Assembly (NCBI GenBank): GCA_964556165.1
Contig: CAZKVH010000003.1
Span: forward strand, 1-64,000
Source: JAQVEM01 sp964556165
Lineage (GTDB): Bacteria; Actinomycetota; Humimicrobiia; Humimicrobiales; Humimicrobiaceae
Direction: 5' to 3'
DNA: 64,000 nt
Part shown: piece after piece, positions 8,130-16,398 of the stretch
Layout of the letters: every line of letters begins with the position of its first letter
How positions within the stretch are numbered: position 1 is the first letter of the stretch
The notes under the pieces: generated by a model
Databases searched by the model: none
Told to the model about the DNA's origin: nothing
Seen by the model: only the letters and a program-made list of their open reading frames with translations
Translations under genes and position numbers: made by a program

Positions 8130-8633
8130 GTGGTCGAAATCTCTAAAGACACAGAATTAGCTGAGAAAGTAATAAAAATAAATAGAGTGGCAAAAGTTTT
8201 AAAAGGCGGCAGAAGATTTAGCTTTAGCGCACTTGTGGCAGTAGGTAATATGAATGGTATGGTAGGGGTTGGTTTTGGTAAAGCTAATGAGGTTTCTACT
8301 GCGATTCAAAAAGGTATCAATAACGCCAAGAAACATATGTTCAGGGTACCTCTGGTTGAGGGGACTATACCATATGCGGTTGATGGCAGGTTTGGAGCAG
8401 GGCATGTATTTATGAAGCCAGCCTACCATGGTAAGGGAGTGATTGCAGGTGGTCCTGTTAGAATGATAATGGAGCTGGCCGGTGTTAAAGATATTTTAAC
8501 CAAGTCACTCGGGAGCGCCAATGCTTTGAATATTGTTAATGCGACTATAAAAGGTTTACAGATGCTTAAAACTCCGGAACAGATAGAAAGCTTACGGAGT
8601 GTGGATAAGGAAGATGAGGTTAAAAATATTTAA
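8130..8633 (+). CDS. rpsE: 30S ribosomal protein S5
   Basis: Protein of 167 residues, standard for S5, which helps mRNA unwinding and decoding accuracy. The N-terminal double-stranded RNA-binding fold (RVAKVLKGGRRFSFSALVAVG) and the C-terminal LGSANALNIVNATIKGL are clear. The start is GTG 8130 behind AAGGAGG. Only 50 bases separate it from rplO, so the usual next gene, rpmD (L30), is missing. Confidence 0.96.
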   Translation: MVEISKDTELAEKVIKINRVAKVLKGGRRFSFSALVAVGNMNGMVGVGFGKANEVSTAIQKGINNAKKHMFRVPLVEGTIPYAVDGRFGAGHVFMKPAYHGKGVIAGGPVRMIMELAGVKDILTKSLGSANALNIVNATIKGLQMLKTPEQIESLRSVDKEDEVKNI

Positions 8634-8683
8634 TAGGGTCTTAGTTATTATATTTTAGTTTGGGTTATTCTGAAGGAGAAAAA

Positions 8684-9124
8684 GTGAAACTTGGTGATTT
8701 AAAATCCCCCGGATCTATAAAGAAAAAGAAAAGAGTGGGCAGAGGTGGTGGTTCCGGTCACGGTACTACCAGTGGAAGGGGCAGCAAGGGACAGCTTTCC
8801 CGTTCCGGAGGTAAGACCAGGCTCGGTTTTGAAGGCGGTCAGATGCCTCTCCAGAGAAGGTTGCCGCATCTTAAGGGGTTTAAAAATAAGAGAAAGAAAA
8901 TAAATAACCTGGTGAATGTAAGCCAGTTAGAGAAATTTAAAGATGGCAGTGTTGTTGATTTAAATGTACTGGAAAAGAATGGGTTTATTAAGAACAAATC
9001 AAATCCTGTTAAAATACTGGGTAGCGGCGAGCTTACAAAAAAGTTGACGGTAAAAGCTGAATTTTTCAGTAAAAGTGCCGTGGAAAAGATTGAAAAAGCA
9101 GGTGGGAAAATAGAGGTGATTTAA
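8684..9124 (+). CDS. rplO: 50S ribosomal protein L15
   Basis: Protein of 146 residues from GTG 8684 (MKLGDLKSPGSIKKKKRVGRG), matching the L15 N-terminus, with AAGGAG five bases upstream. A TTG at 8660 in the same frame would add eight residues without a ribosome-binding site. The Gly/Arg-rich start and the GFEGGQMPLQRRLPHLKGF motif are typical. The TAA overlaps the secY ATG by one base, so the two are tightly coupled. Confidence 0.95.
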   Translation: MKLGDLKSPGSIKKKKRVGRGGGSGHGTTSGRGSKGQLSRSGGKTRLGFEGGQMPLQRRLPHLKGFKNKRKKINNLVNVSQLEKFKDGSVVDLNVLEKNGFIKNKSNPVKILGSGELTKKLTVKAEFFSKSAVEKIEKAGGKIEVI

Positions 9125-10383
9125 TGCTCAGGGCAATAATAAATGCCTTTAGAGTTAAAGAAATAAGGAACAGGATACTATATACTATAGGGATTCTGGC
9201 TGTTTACAGGCTTGGTGCAAATTTAACGGTTCCCGGCGTTGATGCTTCCAAAATCCTGGAACAGGTTGAGACTGGATTAATGGGCATGATGGACCTGTTT
9301 TCAGGAGGTGCCCTCGGTAATTTTGCGGTTTTTTCTCTGGGCATAATGCCATATATAACTGCTACTATTGTTATGCAGCTCCTTCAGGTGGTAATCCCAC
9401 GATTGGAGCAGCTTGCAAAGGAAGGGGAGTACGGTAGAAGGAAAATAAATCAGATTGCAAGATATATGACAGTGGGTCTGGCTTTAATACAGTCCATAGC
9501 AATGGTATTTTTCTTCAAGGGCTATAACGCTATAGTTGAATTTGATTTCATGCATGTTAGCCTGATTGTAGTGACCCTTACTGCTGGTACTACGGTGATA
9601 ATGTGGCTGGGCGAGCTGATAAATATTCATGGAATTGGAAATGGAATTTCACTTATAATATTTGCCAGTATAATATCAAGGATACCTGGTCAGCTTATAA
9701 CTCTGTTTAGACTGGGCACAAATTATTTCTTCCTGGCTATTTTTATAATTTTTGCCATTGGAGTGATTATAGCTGTAATACTTATTCAACAGGGTGAGAG
9801 GAAAATACCTGTTCAGTATGCAAAGAGGATTGTAGGTAGAAAAGTCTTTGGCGGACAGAGCACCTACATACCGCTAAAGGTAAACCAATCAGGAGTAATG
9901 CCTATAATACTTGCTGTATCTGTTATATTATTCCCTGCAACCATTGCGCAGTTTGTACCGGTTCAATGGCTTAAGTCAGTTGCCAATGCAATGAGCTCAA
10001 CAATAGATGGAAAAGTAAATCCTATTTATGCCATAGTATATACACTTCTTATTATAATATTTGCATATTTTTACACTGCTATAACTTTTAACCCCCTTGA
10101 TACTGCGGATAATTTAAGAAAGTATGGTGGTTTTATACCGGGCCTGCGTCCCGGGAAAAATACAGCGGATTATTTGACCAATATTTTGAACAGAATAACA
10201 TTACCCGGTGCGATATTTTTAGCTATAATAGCGCTTTTGCCTGAATTATTGATTAATTATCTTGGAATACCTTTTAGATTTGGTGGAACCTCGATTATTA
10301 TTGCTGTAGGTGTTGCACTGGAAACGATGAGACAACTTGAGTCACAACTTACTATGAGAGATTATGAGGGATTTTTAAAATGA
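9124..10383 (+). CDS. secY: Protein translocase subunit SecY
   Basis: Protein of 419 residues with about ten hydrophobic membrane segments, the channel of the Sec translocon in the inner membrane. The plug-region stretch FSGGALGNFAVFSLGIMPYI, the IHGIGNGIS loop and the basic cytosolic loop QQGERKIPVQYAKRIVGRK are characteristic. ATG 9124 overlaps the last base of rplO. The last four bases overlap adk (ATGA). Placement after rplO is the usual spc-operon position. Confidence 0.97.
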   Translation: MLRAIINAFRVKEIRNRILYTIGILAVYRLGANLTVPGVDASKILEQVETGLMGMMDLFSGGALGNFAVFSLGIMPYITATIVMQLLQVVIPRLEQLAKEGEYGRRKINQIARYMTVGLALIQSIAMVFFFKGYNAIVEFDFMHVSLIVVTLTAGTTVIMWLGELINIHGIGNGISLIIFASIISRIPGQLITLFRLGTNYFFLAIFIIFAIGVIIAVILIQQGERKIPVQYAKRIVGRKVFGGQSTYIPLKVNQSGVMPIILAVSVILFPATIAQFVPVQWLKSVANAMSSTIDGKVNPIYAIVYTLLIIIFAYFYTAITFNPLDTADNLRKYGGFIPGLRPGKNTADYLTNILNRITLPGAIFLAIIALLPELLINYLGIPFRFGGTSIIIAVGVALETMRQLESQLTMRDYEGFLK

Positions 10384-11015
10384 GAATAGTATTACTTGGA
10401 CCCCCGGGTGCTGGCAAAGGAACACAGGCTGCGGCTATTTCAAGAGAAATTGGAATACCGCATATATCAACGGGAGATATCCTGAGGCAGGAGATTAAGA
10501 ATAAAACTGAATTGGGAAAGAAGGCGGCAGATTTTGTCGAGAGCGGCAAGCTGGTTCCTGACGGGATGATAGTGGAGATAATAAAGGAAAGGATAAAAAG
10601 TGGGGAGCTGGATAAAGGGTTTTTAATGGATGGTTTCCCGAGAAATTTAAAGCAGGCAAAGATGTTTTCAAAAATGATGGAAGAGCTTGGCATTAATCTG
10701 GATAAAGTTATAAATATAGTTATTGATGAAAACGAAGTTATAGAGAGGCTTGGTAAAAGGAGAATTTGCAGTGTGTGTAAGAGTATATTCAGCCTCAGTG
10801 ATATCGGTGATGATGTAAAGAAATGTCCCAAATGCGGGGGAGATCTGGTGAAGAGAAAAGATGATAGCGAAGATGTTATCAGGCACAGGTTAAAAGTATA
10901 CGACGAAGAGACAAAGCCGCTGATAGATTATTATACTGAGGAAGGATTACTGGTAAATGTTAATGGGTCAGGCAGGGAAGAGGAAATAACCGAAAGGATA
11001 TTAGACAATTTATGA
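10380..11015 (+). CDS. adk: Adenylate kinase, zinc-lid type
   Basis: Protein of 211 residues that interconverts AMP and ATP with ADP. The P-loop GPPGAGKGT is at residues 7-15 and the DGFPR motif near 84-88. The long lid domain carries four cysteines, C130, C133, C149 and C152, in the zinc-binding arrangement of Gram-positive and thermophile enzymes. The start overlaps secY by four bases and the end overlaps map by four, giving an ATGA-linked secY-adk-map series. Confidence 0.97.
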   Translation: MRIVLLGPPGAGKGTQAAAISREIGIPHISTGDILRQEIKNKTELGKKAADFVESGKLVPDGMIVEIIKERIKSGELDKGFLMDGFPRNLKQAKMFSKMMEELGINLDKVINIVIDENEVIERLGKRRICSVCKSIFSLSDIGDDVKKCPKCGGDLVKRKDDSEDVIRHRLKVYDEETKPLIDYYTEEGLLVNVNGSGREEEITERILDNL

Positions 11016-11776
11016 TAATATGCAAGTCTGCAGATGAGATAGAGATAATGCGGAAGGCAGGAAACATTGTTGCCCAGGTTCTTTTGAAAATAGAAGAAAT
11101 TTTAAAGCCAGGTATAACAAGCAGTTATATAGATAAAGTAGCTGAAGATTTTATAGTCAATAAGGGTGCTTTACCGGCCTTTAAAGGCTATGTTGGAAGG
11201 TTCGGGAAGACCCCATACCCCGGTAGTGTATGTGTATCTGTTAATGAAGAAGTTGTTCACGGAATTCCGGGTAAAAGAGTTATAGAGGAAGGGGATCTGG
11301 TTTCCGTGGATGTTGGTGTTAAAAAAGATGGATTTTATGGAGATGCAGCACGAACATTTAAAGTTGGTAAGGTAAGCAGGACAGCAGATAGGCTGTTGAA
11401 TGCTACAGGAGAAGCACTTGAAAAAGGTATAGAGCAGTGTGTGGCAGGTAATAGATTATCTGATATATCACATGCAATTGAAAGCAGGGCCATAAAGGAT
11501 AAATTTTCTGTGGTAAGAGATTTTGTCGGTCATGGTATTGGCAGAGAAATGCATGAGGATCCACAGGTTTTAAATTATGGACTTCCTGGAAGAGGACCGG
11601 TTTTAAAGGAAGGAATGGTTCTTGCTATAGAACCAATGCTAAACGAGGGTGGCAGTGAAGTGATAGTATTGAGTGATTTATGGACTGTTGTGACTTATGA
11701 TAAGAAATTATCCTGTCATTTTGAAGATTCGGTGGCTATAAGTAAAGATGGGCCTGTTATATTGACAAGAATTTAG
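11012..11776 (+). CDS. map: Methionine aminopeptidase, type I
   Basis: Protein of 254 residues that removes the initiator methionine from nascent proteins. The five metal ligands of the pita-bread fold are visible as D100, D111, H174, E207 and E238, and the substrate histidine H83 (VVHGIPG) is kept. It has no N-terminal zinc-finger extension. The start overlaps adk by four bases. About 100 AT-rich bases separate it from infA. Confidence 0.97.
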   Translation: MIICKSADEIEIMRKAGNIVAQVLLKIEEILKPGITSSYIDKVAEDFIVNKGALPAFKGYVGRFGKTPYPGSVCVSVNEEVVHGIPGKRVIEEGDLVSVDVGVKKDGFYGDAARTFKVGKVSRTADRLLNATGEALEKGIEQCVAGNRLSDISHAIESRAIKDKFSVVRDFVGHGIGREMHEDPQVLNYGLPGRGPVLKEGMVLAIEPMLNEGGSEVIVLSDLWTVVTYDKKLSCHFEDSVAISKDGPVILTRI

Positions 11777-11867
11777 AAATATTAATATTGTTAAGATTTT
11801 ATAGACATTATTTGATATTTTTGATAACCTACGTATTTGCGCTATTTTTATATTAATATAATAGCAC

Positions 11868-11872
11868 GGAGG
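11868..11872 (+). promoter_or_regulatory. Shine-Dalgarno of infA that fixes an ATT start
   Basis: GGAGG lies at 11868-11872, six bases before ATT at 11879. No ATG, GTG or TTG lies at a suitable distance in the infA frame. The only upstream in-frame candidate, TTG 11837, has no ribosome-binding site and would add 14 residues foreign to IF-1. The spacing therefore points to ATT as the initiation codon. Confidence 0.75.
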
Positions 11873-11878
11873 TTTAAG

Positions 11879-12100
11879 ATTTCTAAAAAAGAAGATGTAA
11901 TAGAAGCCGAGGGGACTATTTTAGAGGCTCTTCCAAATGCGATGTTTAGAGTGGAGCTTGAGAACGGTCATAGGGTGCTGGCACATATTTCGGGTAAGAT
12001 GAGAATGCATTATATAAAGATTTTACCGGGAGATAAAGTTAAAGTTGAGATATCACCATATGACTTAACAAGGGGTAGGATTATTTTTAGGAAAAAGTAA
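11879..12100 (+). CDS. infA: Translation initiation factor IF-1, probable ATT start
   Basis: Protein of 73 residues, close to the usual 72, with the OB-fold sequence EGTILEALPNAMFRVELENG, HISGKMRMHYI and DLTRGRIIFR. IF-1 blocks the A site during initiation. Aligned with other IF-1 proteins, the expected initiator methionine falls on the ATT codon at 11879, six bases after GGAGG. I therefore place the start there, decoded as Met. A TTG at 11837 gives a 14-residue extension with no Shine-Dalgarno. It lies between map and rpmJ as in many Gram-positive alpha operons. The product call is firm; the start is an inference. Confidence 0.93.
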   Translation: MSKKEDVIEAEGTILEALPNAMFRVELENGHRVLAHISGKMRMHYIKILPGDKVKVEISPYDLTRGRIIFRKK

Positions 12101-12186
12101 TTTTTTATTTTTTGTTATATAAAATTCAGGATTATGTTATCCGTATAGCAGCAGTGTAAGTAGTTGATGAAAAAGAGGAGAAGAAG

Positions 12187-12300
12187 ATGAAGGTTAAGCC
12201 ATCAGTTAAAAAAATATGTAAGGATTGCAAGATCATAAAAAGAGAAGGAAAAGTAATGGTCATCTGTAAAAATCCACGCCATAAACAGAGGCAGGGTTAA
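12187..12300 (+). CDS. rpmJ: 50S ribosomal protein L36, zinc form
   Basis: A 37-residue protein, read from ATG 12187 (MKVKPSVKKICKDCKIIKR) to TAA 12298-12300. The ligands C11, C14, C27 and H32 form the zinc knuckle of the C+ form. L36 stabilises 23S rRNA near the factor-binding site. AGAGGAG precedes the start. It sits between infA and rpsM, its standard position. Confidence 0.96.
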   Translation: MKVKPSVKKICKDCKIIKREGKVMVICKNPRHKQRQG

Positions 12301-12311
12301 GGAGGTTCTAA

Positions 12312-12686
12312 TTGGTAAGAATAGCGGGTGTAGATATACCGAATGATAAGCATATCTGTGTAGCTCTAACTTATATTTATGGAATCGGCAGGTCAACTGC
12401 TGATAGGATACTGGAAAAGTTAAATATTAATAAGGACATAAAAGCCAAGGACCTGAGCGAAGATGAATTAGTCAGAATAAGAGCATATATAGATAGCAAC
12501 TATACAATTGAAGGGGATCTGAGAAGAGAAGTAACTCAGAATATAAAGAGACTAATAGAAATAAATTCTTATAGAGGGATAAGGCATAAAAGAGGTTTGC
12601 CTGTAAGAGGACAGAGGACTCATACCAATGCCCGAACAAGGAAGGGCAAGAGGAGAAGTGTGGGCATAAGAAAAGGTGAGTCTTAA
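12312..12686 (+). CDS. rpsM: 30S ribosomal protein S13
   Basis: Protein of 124 residues. S13 contacts the P-site tRNA and L5/23S rRNA in the head of the 30S subunit. VRIAGVDIPNDKHICVALTYIYGIG at the N-terminus and the basic RGQRTHTNARTRKG tail are diagnostic. It starts at TTG 12312 behind AAGGAGGT. It is eleven bases after rpmJ. Confidence 0.96.
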   Translation: MVRIAGVDIPNDKHICVALTYIYGIGRSTADRILEKLNINKDIKAKDLSEDELVRIRAYIDSNYTIEGDLRREVTQNIKRLIEINSYRGIRHKRGLPVRGQRTHTNARTRKGKRRSVGIRKGES

Positions 12687-12719
12687 TTAATTTTTGTTTA
12701 GGAATTGCAGGAGGTAAAG

Positions 12720-13118
12720 TTGGCAAAGAAAACCGGCGTTAAAAGGAGATTAAAAAGCAAGGAAAGAAAAAATATACCATATGGTATTGCACACATTCAG
12801 TCTACTTTTAATAATACTATCGTAAATATTACAGATTTAAATGGTAACACCATTGCCTGGGGCAGTGCTGGAGGCCAGGGTTTTAAAGGTTCAAGAAAGA
12901 GCACGCCTTTTGCTGCCCAGATAACAGCTACTGCGGTAGCAAGAAATGCAAGAGAGCATGGGCTTGTAAAAGTTGATGTGAGAGTTAAAGGTGTAGGTTC
13001 GGGACGAGAGACTGCTGTTCGAAGCTTACAGGCTGCTGGATTGGAGATAGGCAATATAATTGATGTTACACCTGTTCCACACAACGGGTGCAGGCTTTCC
13101 AAGAGAAGAAGGGTTTAA
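12720..13118 (+). CDS. rpsK: 30S ribosomal protein S11
   Basis: Protein of 132 residues from TTG 12720 (MAKKTGVKRRLKSKERKN), with CAGGAGG five bases upstream. An earlier TTG at 12705 lies ahead of the ribosome-binding site and is rejected. S11 forms the platform of the 30S subunit near the E-site mRNA. The VTPVPHNGCRLSKRRRV C-terminus is the family signature. Confidence 0.96.
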   Translation: MAKKTGVKRRLKSKERKNIPYGIAHIQSTFNNTIVNITDLNGNTIAWGSAGGQGFKGSRKSTPFAAQITATAVARNAREHGLVKVDVRVKGVGSGRETAVRSLQAAGLEIGNIIDVTPVPHNGCRLSKRRRV

Positions 13119-13145
13119 AAAGTTTAAATTAAGGAGTTATCTTAT

Positions 13146-13772
13146 ATGGCATCTGAAAAAGGAAATCCCTGCAAACAATGCAGGCGAGAAAAAATGAAAT
13201 TATTTTTAAAGGGTCAGAGGTGTTTTTCTGATAAATGTGCACTTGAAAAAAAACCTTATGTTCCAGGGCAGAGAGCCAAAAGAAGGTTTATTGAAACAGA
13301 GTACTACTCACAGTTGAGAGAAAAGCAAAAAGCGAGAAGATATTATGGTTTAATGGAGAGGCAGTTTAAGAATTATTACGAGAAAGCAGTTAAAAGAAAA
13401 GGAGTTACAGGAGAAGTTTTGCTTCAATTCCTGGAAACAAGGCTTGATAACGTTGTCTATATCATGGGGCTTGCTACCTCGAGAGCGCAGGCAAGGCAGT
13501 TTATTACCCATGGCCATATATGTGTAAATAATAAGAAAGTTGATAGGCCTTCATATCAATTGAAAGAAGGCGATGAAGTAAGCATAGCTGATTCAAGTAA
13601 AGAGATAGCTCCTGTGGTTGAGGCAAAGGAGAGTGGAGGGACGCTGACTGTACCGGAGTGGCTGGAAGTAGATCTGGAAAATCTAAAAGGTAAGGTCTTA
13701 AGATATCCCGAGCGTGAGGAAATAAAAGCTCCTATTAATGAGCAGATAATCGTCGAGCTTTATTCTAAGTAA
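13146..13772 (+). CDS. rpsD: 30S ribosomal protein S4, zinc form
   Basis: Protein of 208 residues with the S4 RNA-binding domain (LETRLDNVVYIMGLATSRAQARQFITHGHI) in its middle. S4 nucleates 16S rRNA folding. The N-terminus has four cysteines, C9, C12, C26 and C31, the zinc-binding C+ arrangement lost in E. coli-type paralogues. The start is ATG 13146. It keeps the standard rpsK-rpsD-rpoA order. Confidence 0.96.
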   Translation: MASEKGNPCKQCRREKMKLFLKGQRCFSDKCALEKKPYVPGQRAKRRFIETEYYSQLREKQKARRYYGLMERQFKNYYEKAVKRKGVTGEVLLQFLETRLDNVVYIMGLATSRAQARQFITHGHICVNNKKVDRPSYQLKEGDEVSIADSSKEIAPVVEAKESGGTLTVPEWLEVDLENLKGKVLRYPEREEIKAPINEQIIVELYSK

Positions 13773-13817
13773 TATGGATATTCATTTGGATATTCTTTTT
13801 TAGGAGGTAGATACAAA

Positions 13818-14753
13818 TTGCTAAAAATGCATAAACCCAATGTAATAGTTAAGCATAAGGATGATTTCTCAGGTGAGTTTGTCATTGAACCTCTGGAAAG
13901 AGGTTTTGGGCACACTCTGGGTAATTCAATCAGAAGGGTTCTGCTTTCATCTATAGAGGGTGTGGGAATTACAAGAATCAGAATTAATAATATTATGCAT
14001 GAGTTCTCAACTCTCGAGGGCATGAGAGAGGATATACTGGAATTCATTGATAACCTCAAAGGGGTGGTTTTTAGAATGGAAGGCGACGAGCCTGTAATGC
14101 TAAAGCTCGAAAAAAAAGGTCCGGCAAGTGTGGCCGCCTCAGATATAGAGCTAATGACTGATGTAGAAATAGTGAATCCGGATAAATATATTTGTACCCT
14201 GACAAAGAAAGGTAAATTAAATACAGAAATTAGAGTTGAGAAAAACAAAGGCTATAAAACTGCAGAAGAAAATGAAGTTGAGGGGGAGCCCATAGGGGTT
14301 ATACCTATTGATACGATATTTTCACCTGTAAAGCTTGTTAATTTTAAAGTGGAAAATACAAGAGTTGGTCAAATGACTAACTTTGATAGACTTACGATAA
14401 ACATAGATACTAACGGTAGCATAAAGCCGGAAGAGGCTTTAAGCCAGGCATCCAAGATTATAAATGATTATATGGCGCTTATGATAGACCTTTCGGAAAA
14501 GGAAAATAAAGATGAGCCCATTTTTGAAGAGATTGAAGAGGAAGATACAAAACAGGAATTTCCTTCAATTGAGGAGCTGGAGCTTTCGGTCAGGGCGTAT
14601 AATTGTCTGAAGAGAGAAGGTATTGACTCTGTAGAAAAATTACTTGAGTATAGCGAAGACGAACTTCTTGATATACGAAATTTTGGGCAGAAGTCTATTC
14701 AGGAAGTTAAAGATAAGATTAAAGACTTGGGTTTATCTTTTAAGCAGAAATAA
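13818..14753 (+). CDS. rpoA: RNA polymerase alpha subunit
   Basis: Protein of 311 residues. The N-terminal domain (about 1-235) has the assembly motif RGFGHTLGNSIRRVLLSSI. An acidic linker follows, then the C-terminal domain with LSVRAYNCLKREG and a DIRNFGQKSIQEVK helix-hairpin-helix that contacts UP elements and activators. The DIRNFG stretch most resembles actinobacterial alpha, which is a weak taxonomic hint. I take TTG 13818, ten bases after GGAGG; ATG 13827 is the alternative and would shorten it by three residues. Confidence 0.97.
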   Translation: MLKMHKPNVIVKHKDDFSGEFVIEPLERGFGHTLGNSIRRVLLSSIEGVGITRIRINNIMHEFSTLEGMREDILEFIDNLKGVVFRMEGDEPVMLKLEKKGPASVAASDIELMTDVEIVNPDKYICTLTKKGKLNTEIRVEKNKGYKTAEENEVEGEPIGVIPIDTIFSPVKLVNFKVENTRVGQMTNFDRLTINIDTNGSIKPEEALSQASKIINDYMALMIDLSEKENKDEPIFEEIEEEDTKQEFPSIEELELSVRAYNCLKREGIDSVEKLLEYSEDELLDIRNFGQKSIQEVKDKIKDLGLSFKQK

Positions 14754-14773
14754 CAGGCAGGTGAGTTAGAATT

Positions 14774-15130
14774 ATGGTAATACCAAAAAAAGGCAGTAGA
14801 TTCGGTGGAAGCAGTAGCAATCAGAAGGCTATTATGAGGAATTTAGCTATTTCCCTTTTTAATAACGGGAAAATTAAGACCACTACTGCAAAGGCAAAGT
14901 ATTTGAGAAGCTTTGTTGATAAATTGATAAGTACGGCAAAAAAGGACAATCTGGCAGCAAGAAGAAATTGTATAAAATTACTGGGCAATACCGATGCTGT
15001 CCGGAAGTTGTTTAACGATATAACACCGGCTATGTATGATAGATCAAGTGGTTTTACAAGAATAGTCAGATATAAAAATAGAGCCGGGGATGGAGCTGAG
15101 CTTGTGATTATGGAGCTCCTTAAAAAATAA
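14774..15130 (+). CDS. rplQ: 50S ribosomal protein L17
   Basis: Protein of 118 residues, the compact bacterial length. L17 sits near the tunnel exit. The GGSSSNQKAIMRNLAISLF motif after a short basic start and the C-terminal GDGAELVIMELL are typical. The start is ATG 14774, 20 bases after rpoA, closing the alpha segment. Confidence 0.96.
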   Translation: MVIPKKGSRFGGSSSNQKAIMRNLAISLFNNGKIKTTTAKAKYLRSFVDKLISTAKKDNLAARRNCIKLLGNTDAVRKLFNDITPAMYDRSSGFTRIVRYKNRAGDGAELVIMELLKK

Positions 15131-15177
15131 AAGACAAGTTTGTGTTATTTTGACAGCATATTTTTAAACCGGTCGAT

Positions 15178-15927
15178 ATGATAAATAACTACATGGCTGT
15201 TGTGGAATATGATGGGACCAATTACATGGGATTTCAGATACAGCCGGATGGAGTTAGTACTATACAGGGCGAACTTACTGCAGTTCTTTCAAAGATACTA
15301 AATGAGGAAATTGATTTGAAATATGCAGGCAGGACCGATGCGGGAGTTCATGCAAGATACCAGGTAGTTAATTTTAAAACCAGCAAGGAACTGGATACAT
15401 ATAGAATAAAATGGTCTGTAAACAGCATGCTTCCTGATGATGTAGTTATTAAAGAACTGAAGAAAGCCAGCCCTTCCTTTGATGCTAGGAGGGATGCATA
15501 TCTAAGGGAGTATAGCTATTTCGTAGTTAATAAAGAGTATCAAAGTGTTTTTTTGAAAAAGTACAGCATCCTTATTAATAAGAAATTAGACATAAAGCTT
15601 ATGAGGAAAGCTGCAAGGCTGTTTGTAGGAGAAAAAGACCTGGCTTCTTTTTGTAACCCGGAGTGTCTTGGAAGAAACACTGTGCGAAAAATATACAGAT
15701 TTACTGTAGAGAAGACAAAAGATGACCTGATAATTTTTAAAATTGCAGCAAACTCTTTTTTGTATAATATGGTCAGGATTATAGTAGGGACTGTACTGGA
15801 GGTAGGTGCCGGCAGTAGAGAGCTGTCAAGCATAGAGGAAGCTTTCAAAAGAAAGGACAGAAGGCTGTCAGGGAAAATAGCACCTGCAAAGGGGCTCATT
15901 CTTACCGGTGTGGAGTATTTTAAGTGA
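15178..15927 (+). CDS. truA: tRNA pseudouridine(38-40) synthase
   Basis: Protein of 249 residues that isomerises uridines 38-40 in tRNA anticodon arms. The catalytic aspartate is D54 in YAGRTDAGVHA, and the C-terminal SFLYNMVRIIVGTVLEVG is the family signature. The start is ATG 15178, with no obvious Shine-Dalgarno. Its stop lies 12 bases before rplM, and the rplM ribosome-binding site follows directly. The truA-rplM-rpsI order is the Bacillus-like arrangement. Confidence 0.96.
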   Translation: MINNYMAVVEYDGTNYMGFQIQPDGVSTIQGELTAVLSKILNEEIDLKYAGRTDAGVHARYQVVNFKTSKELDTYRIKWSVNSMLPDDVVIKELKKASPSFDARRDAYLREYSYFVVNKEYQSVFLKKYSILINKKLDIKLMRKAARLFVGEKDLASFCNPECLGRNTVRKIYRFTVEKTKDDLIIFKIAANSFLYNMVRIIVGTVLEVGAGSRELSSIEEAFKRKDRRLSGKIAPAKGLILTGVEYFK

Positions 15928-15939
15928 TTGGAGGAAACA

Positions 15940-16383
15940 ATGGTTAATACAGGGCTTAAGACATTTAATTTAAAAAAAGAAGAAATTAAAAGGAAATGGT
16001 TTTTGATAGATGCGAATGGCAAAAATCTCGGAAGGTTATGCACGGCTGTAGCAAAAATTTTGAGAGGCAAGGATAAACCGACTTTTACGCCTCATTTAGA
16101 CTGCGGTGATTATGTGGTGATTATAAATGCTGATAAAATAAAGGTTACAGGTAATAAATTAGAAGATAAAAAATATTATAGGCATTCTGGTTATGTAGGC
16201 AATTTGAAGGTTACGAACTTAAAGGAAATGCTTGAAAAGTCACCCGAGTTTGTTGTGAGAAAAGCAGTAAAAGGAATGCTTCCTCACAATACGCTGGGAA
16301 GAGAAATATTAAAAAAGTTAAAGGTATATAGGGGCGAAAGTAACGTGCATATTGCTCAAAAACCGGAAAAACTTGAAATATAA
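15940..16383 (+). CDS. rplM: 50S ribosomal protein L13
   Basis: Protein of 147 residues from ATG 15940, with TTGGAGG just upstream. A TTG at 15928 in frame lies on the ribosome-binding site itself and is rejected. L13 is an early 23S rRNA binder. The KWFLIDANGKNLGRLCTAVAKIL and KAVKGMLPHNTLGREILKKLKVY motifs are diagnostic. rpsI follows after 15 bases. Confidence 0.96.
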   Translation: MVNTGLKTFNLKKEEIKRKWFLIDANGKNLGRLCTAVAKILRGKDKPTFTPHLDCGDYVVIINADKIKVTGNKLEDKKYYRHSGYVGNLKVTNLKEMLEKSPEFVVRKAVKGMLPHNTLGREILKKLKVYRGESNVHIAQKPEKLEI

Positions 16384-16398
16384 AAAAGGAGAATTAAT

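Noticed and set aside
8634..8683. A possible rpmD between rpsE and rplO
   Set aside because: Only 50 bases exist and no frame carries the L30 pattern.
10352..10831. A 159-residue minus-strand frame
   Set aside because: It mirrors the adk gene and has the Ser/Phe/Leu-rich composition expected of an antisense frame.
11837..11878. TTG 11837 as the start of infA
   Set aside because: No Shine-Dalgarno upstream and 14 residues without IF-1 similarity; the strong GGAGG lies inside this stretch and points to 11879.
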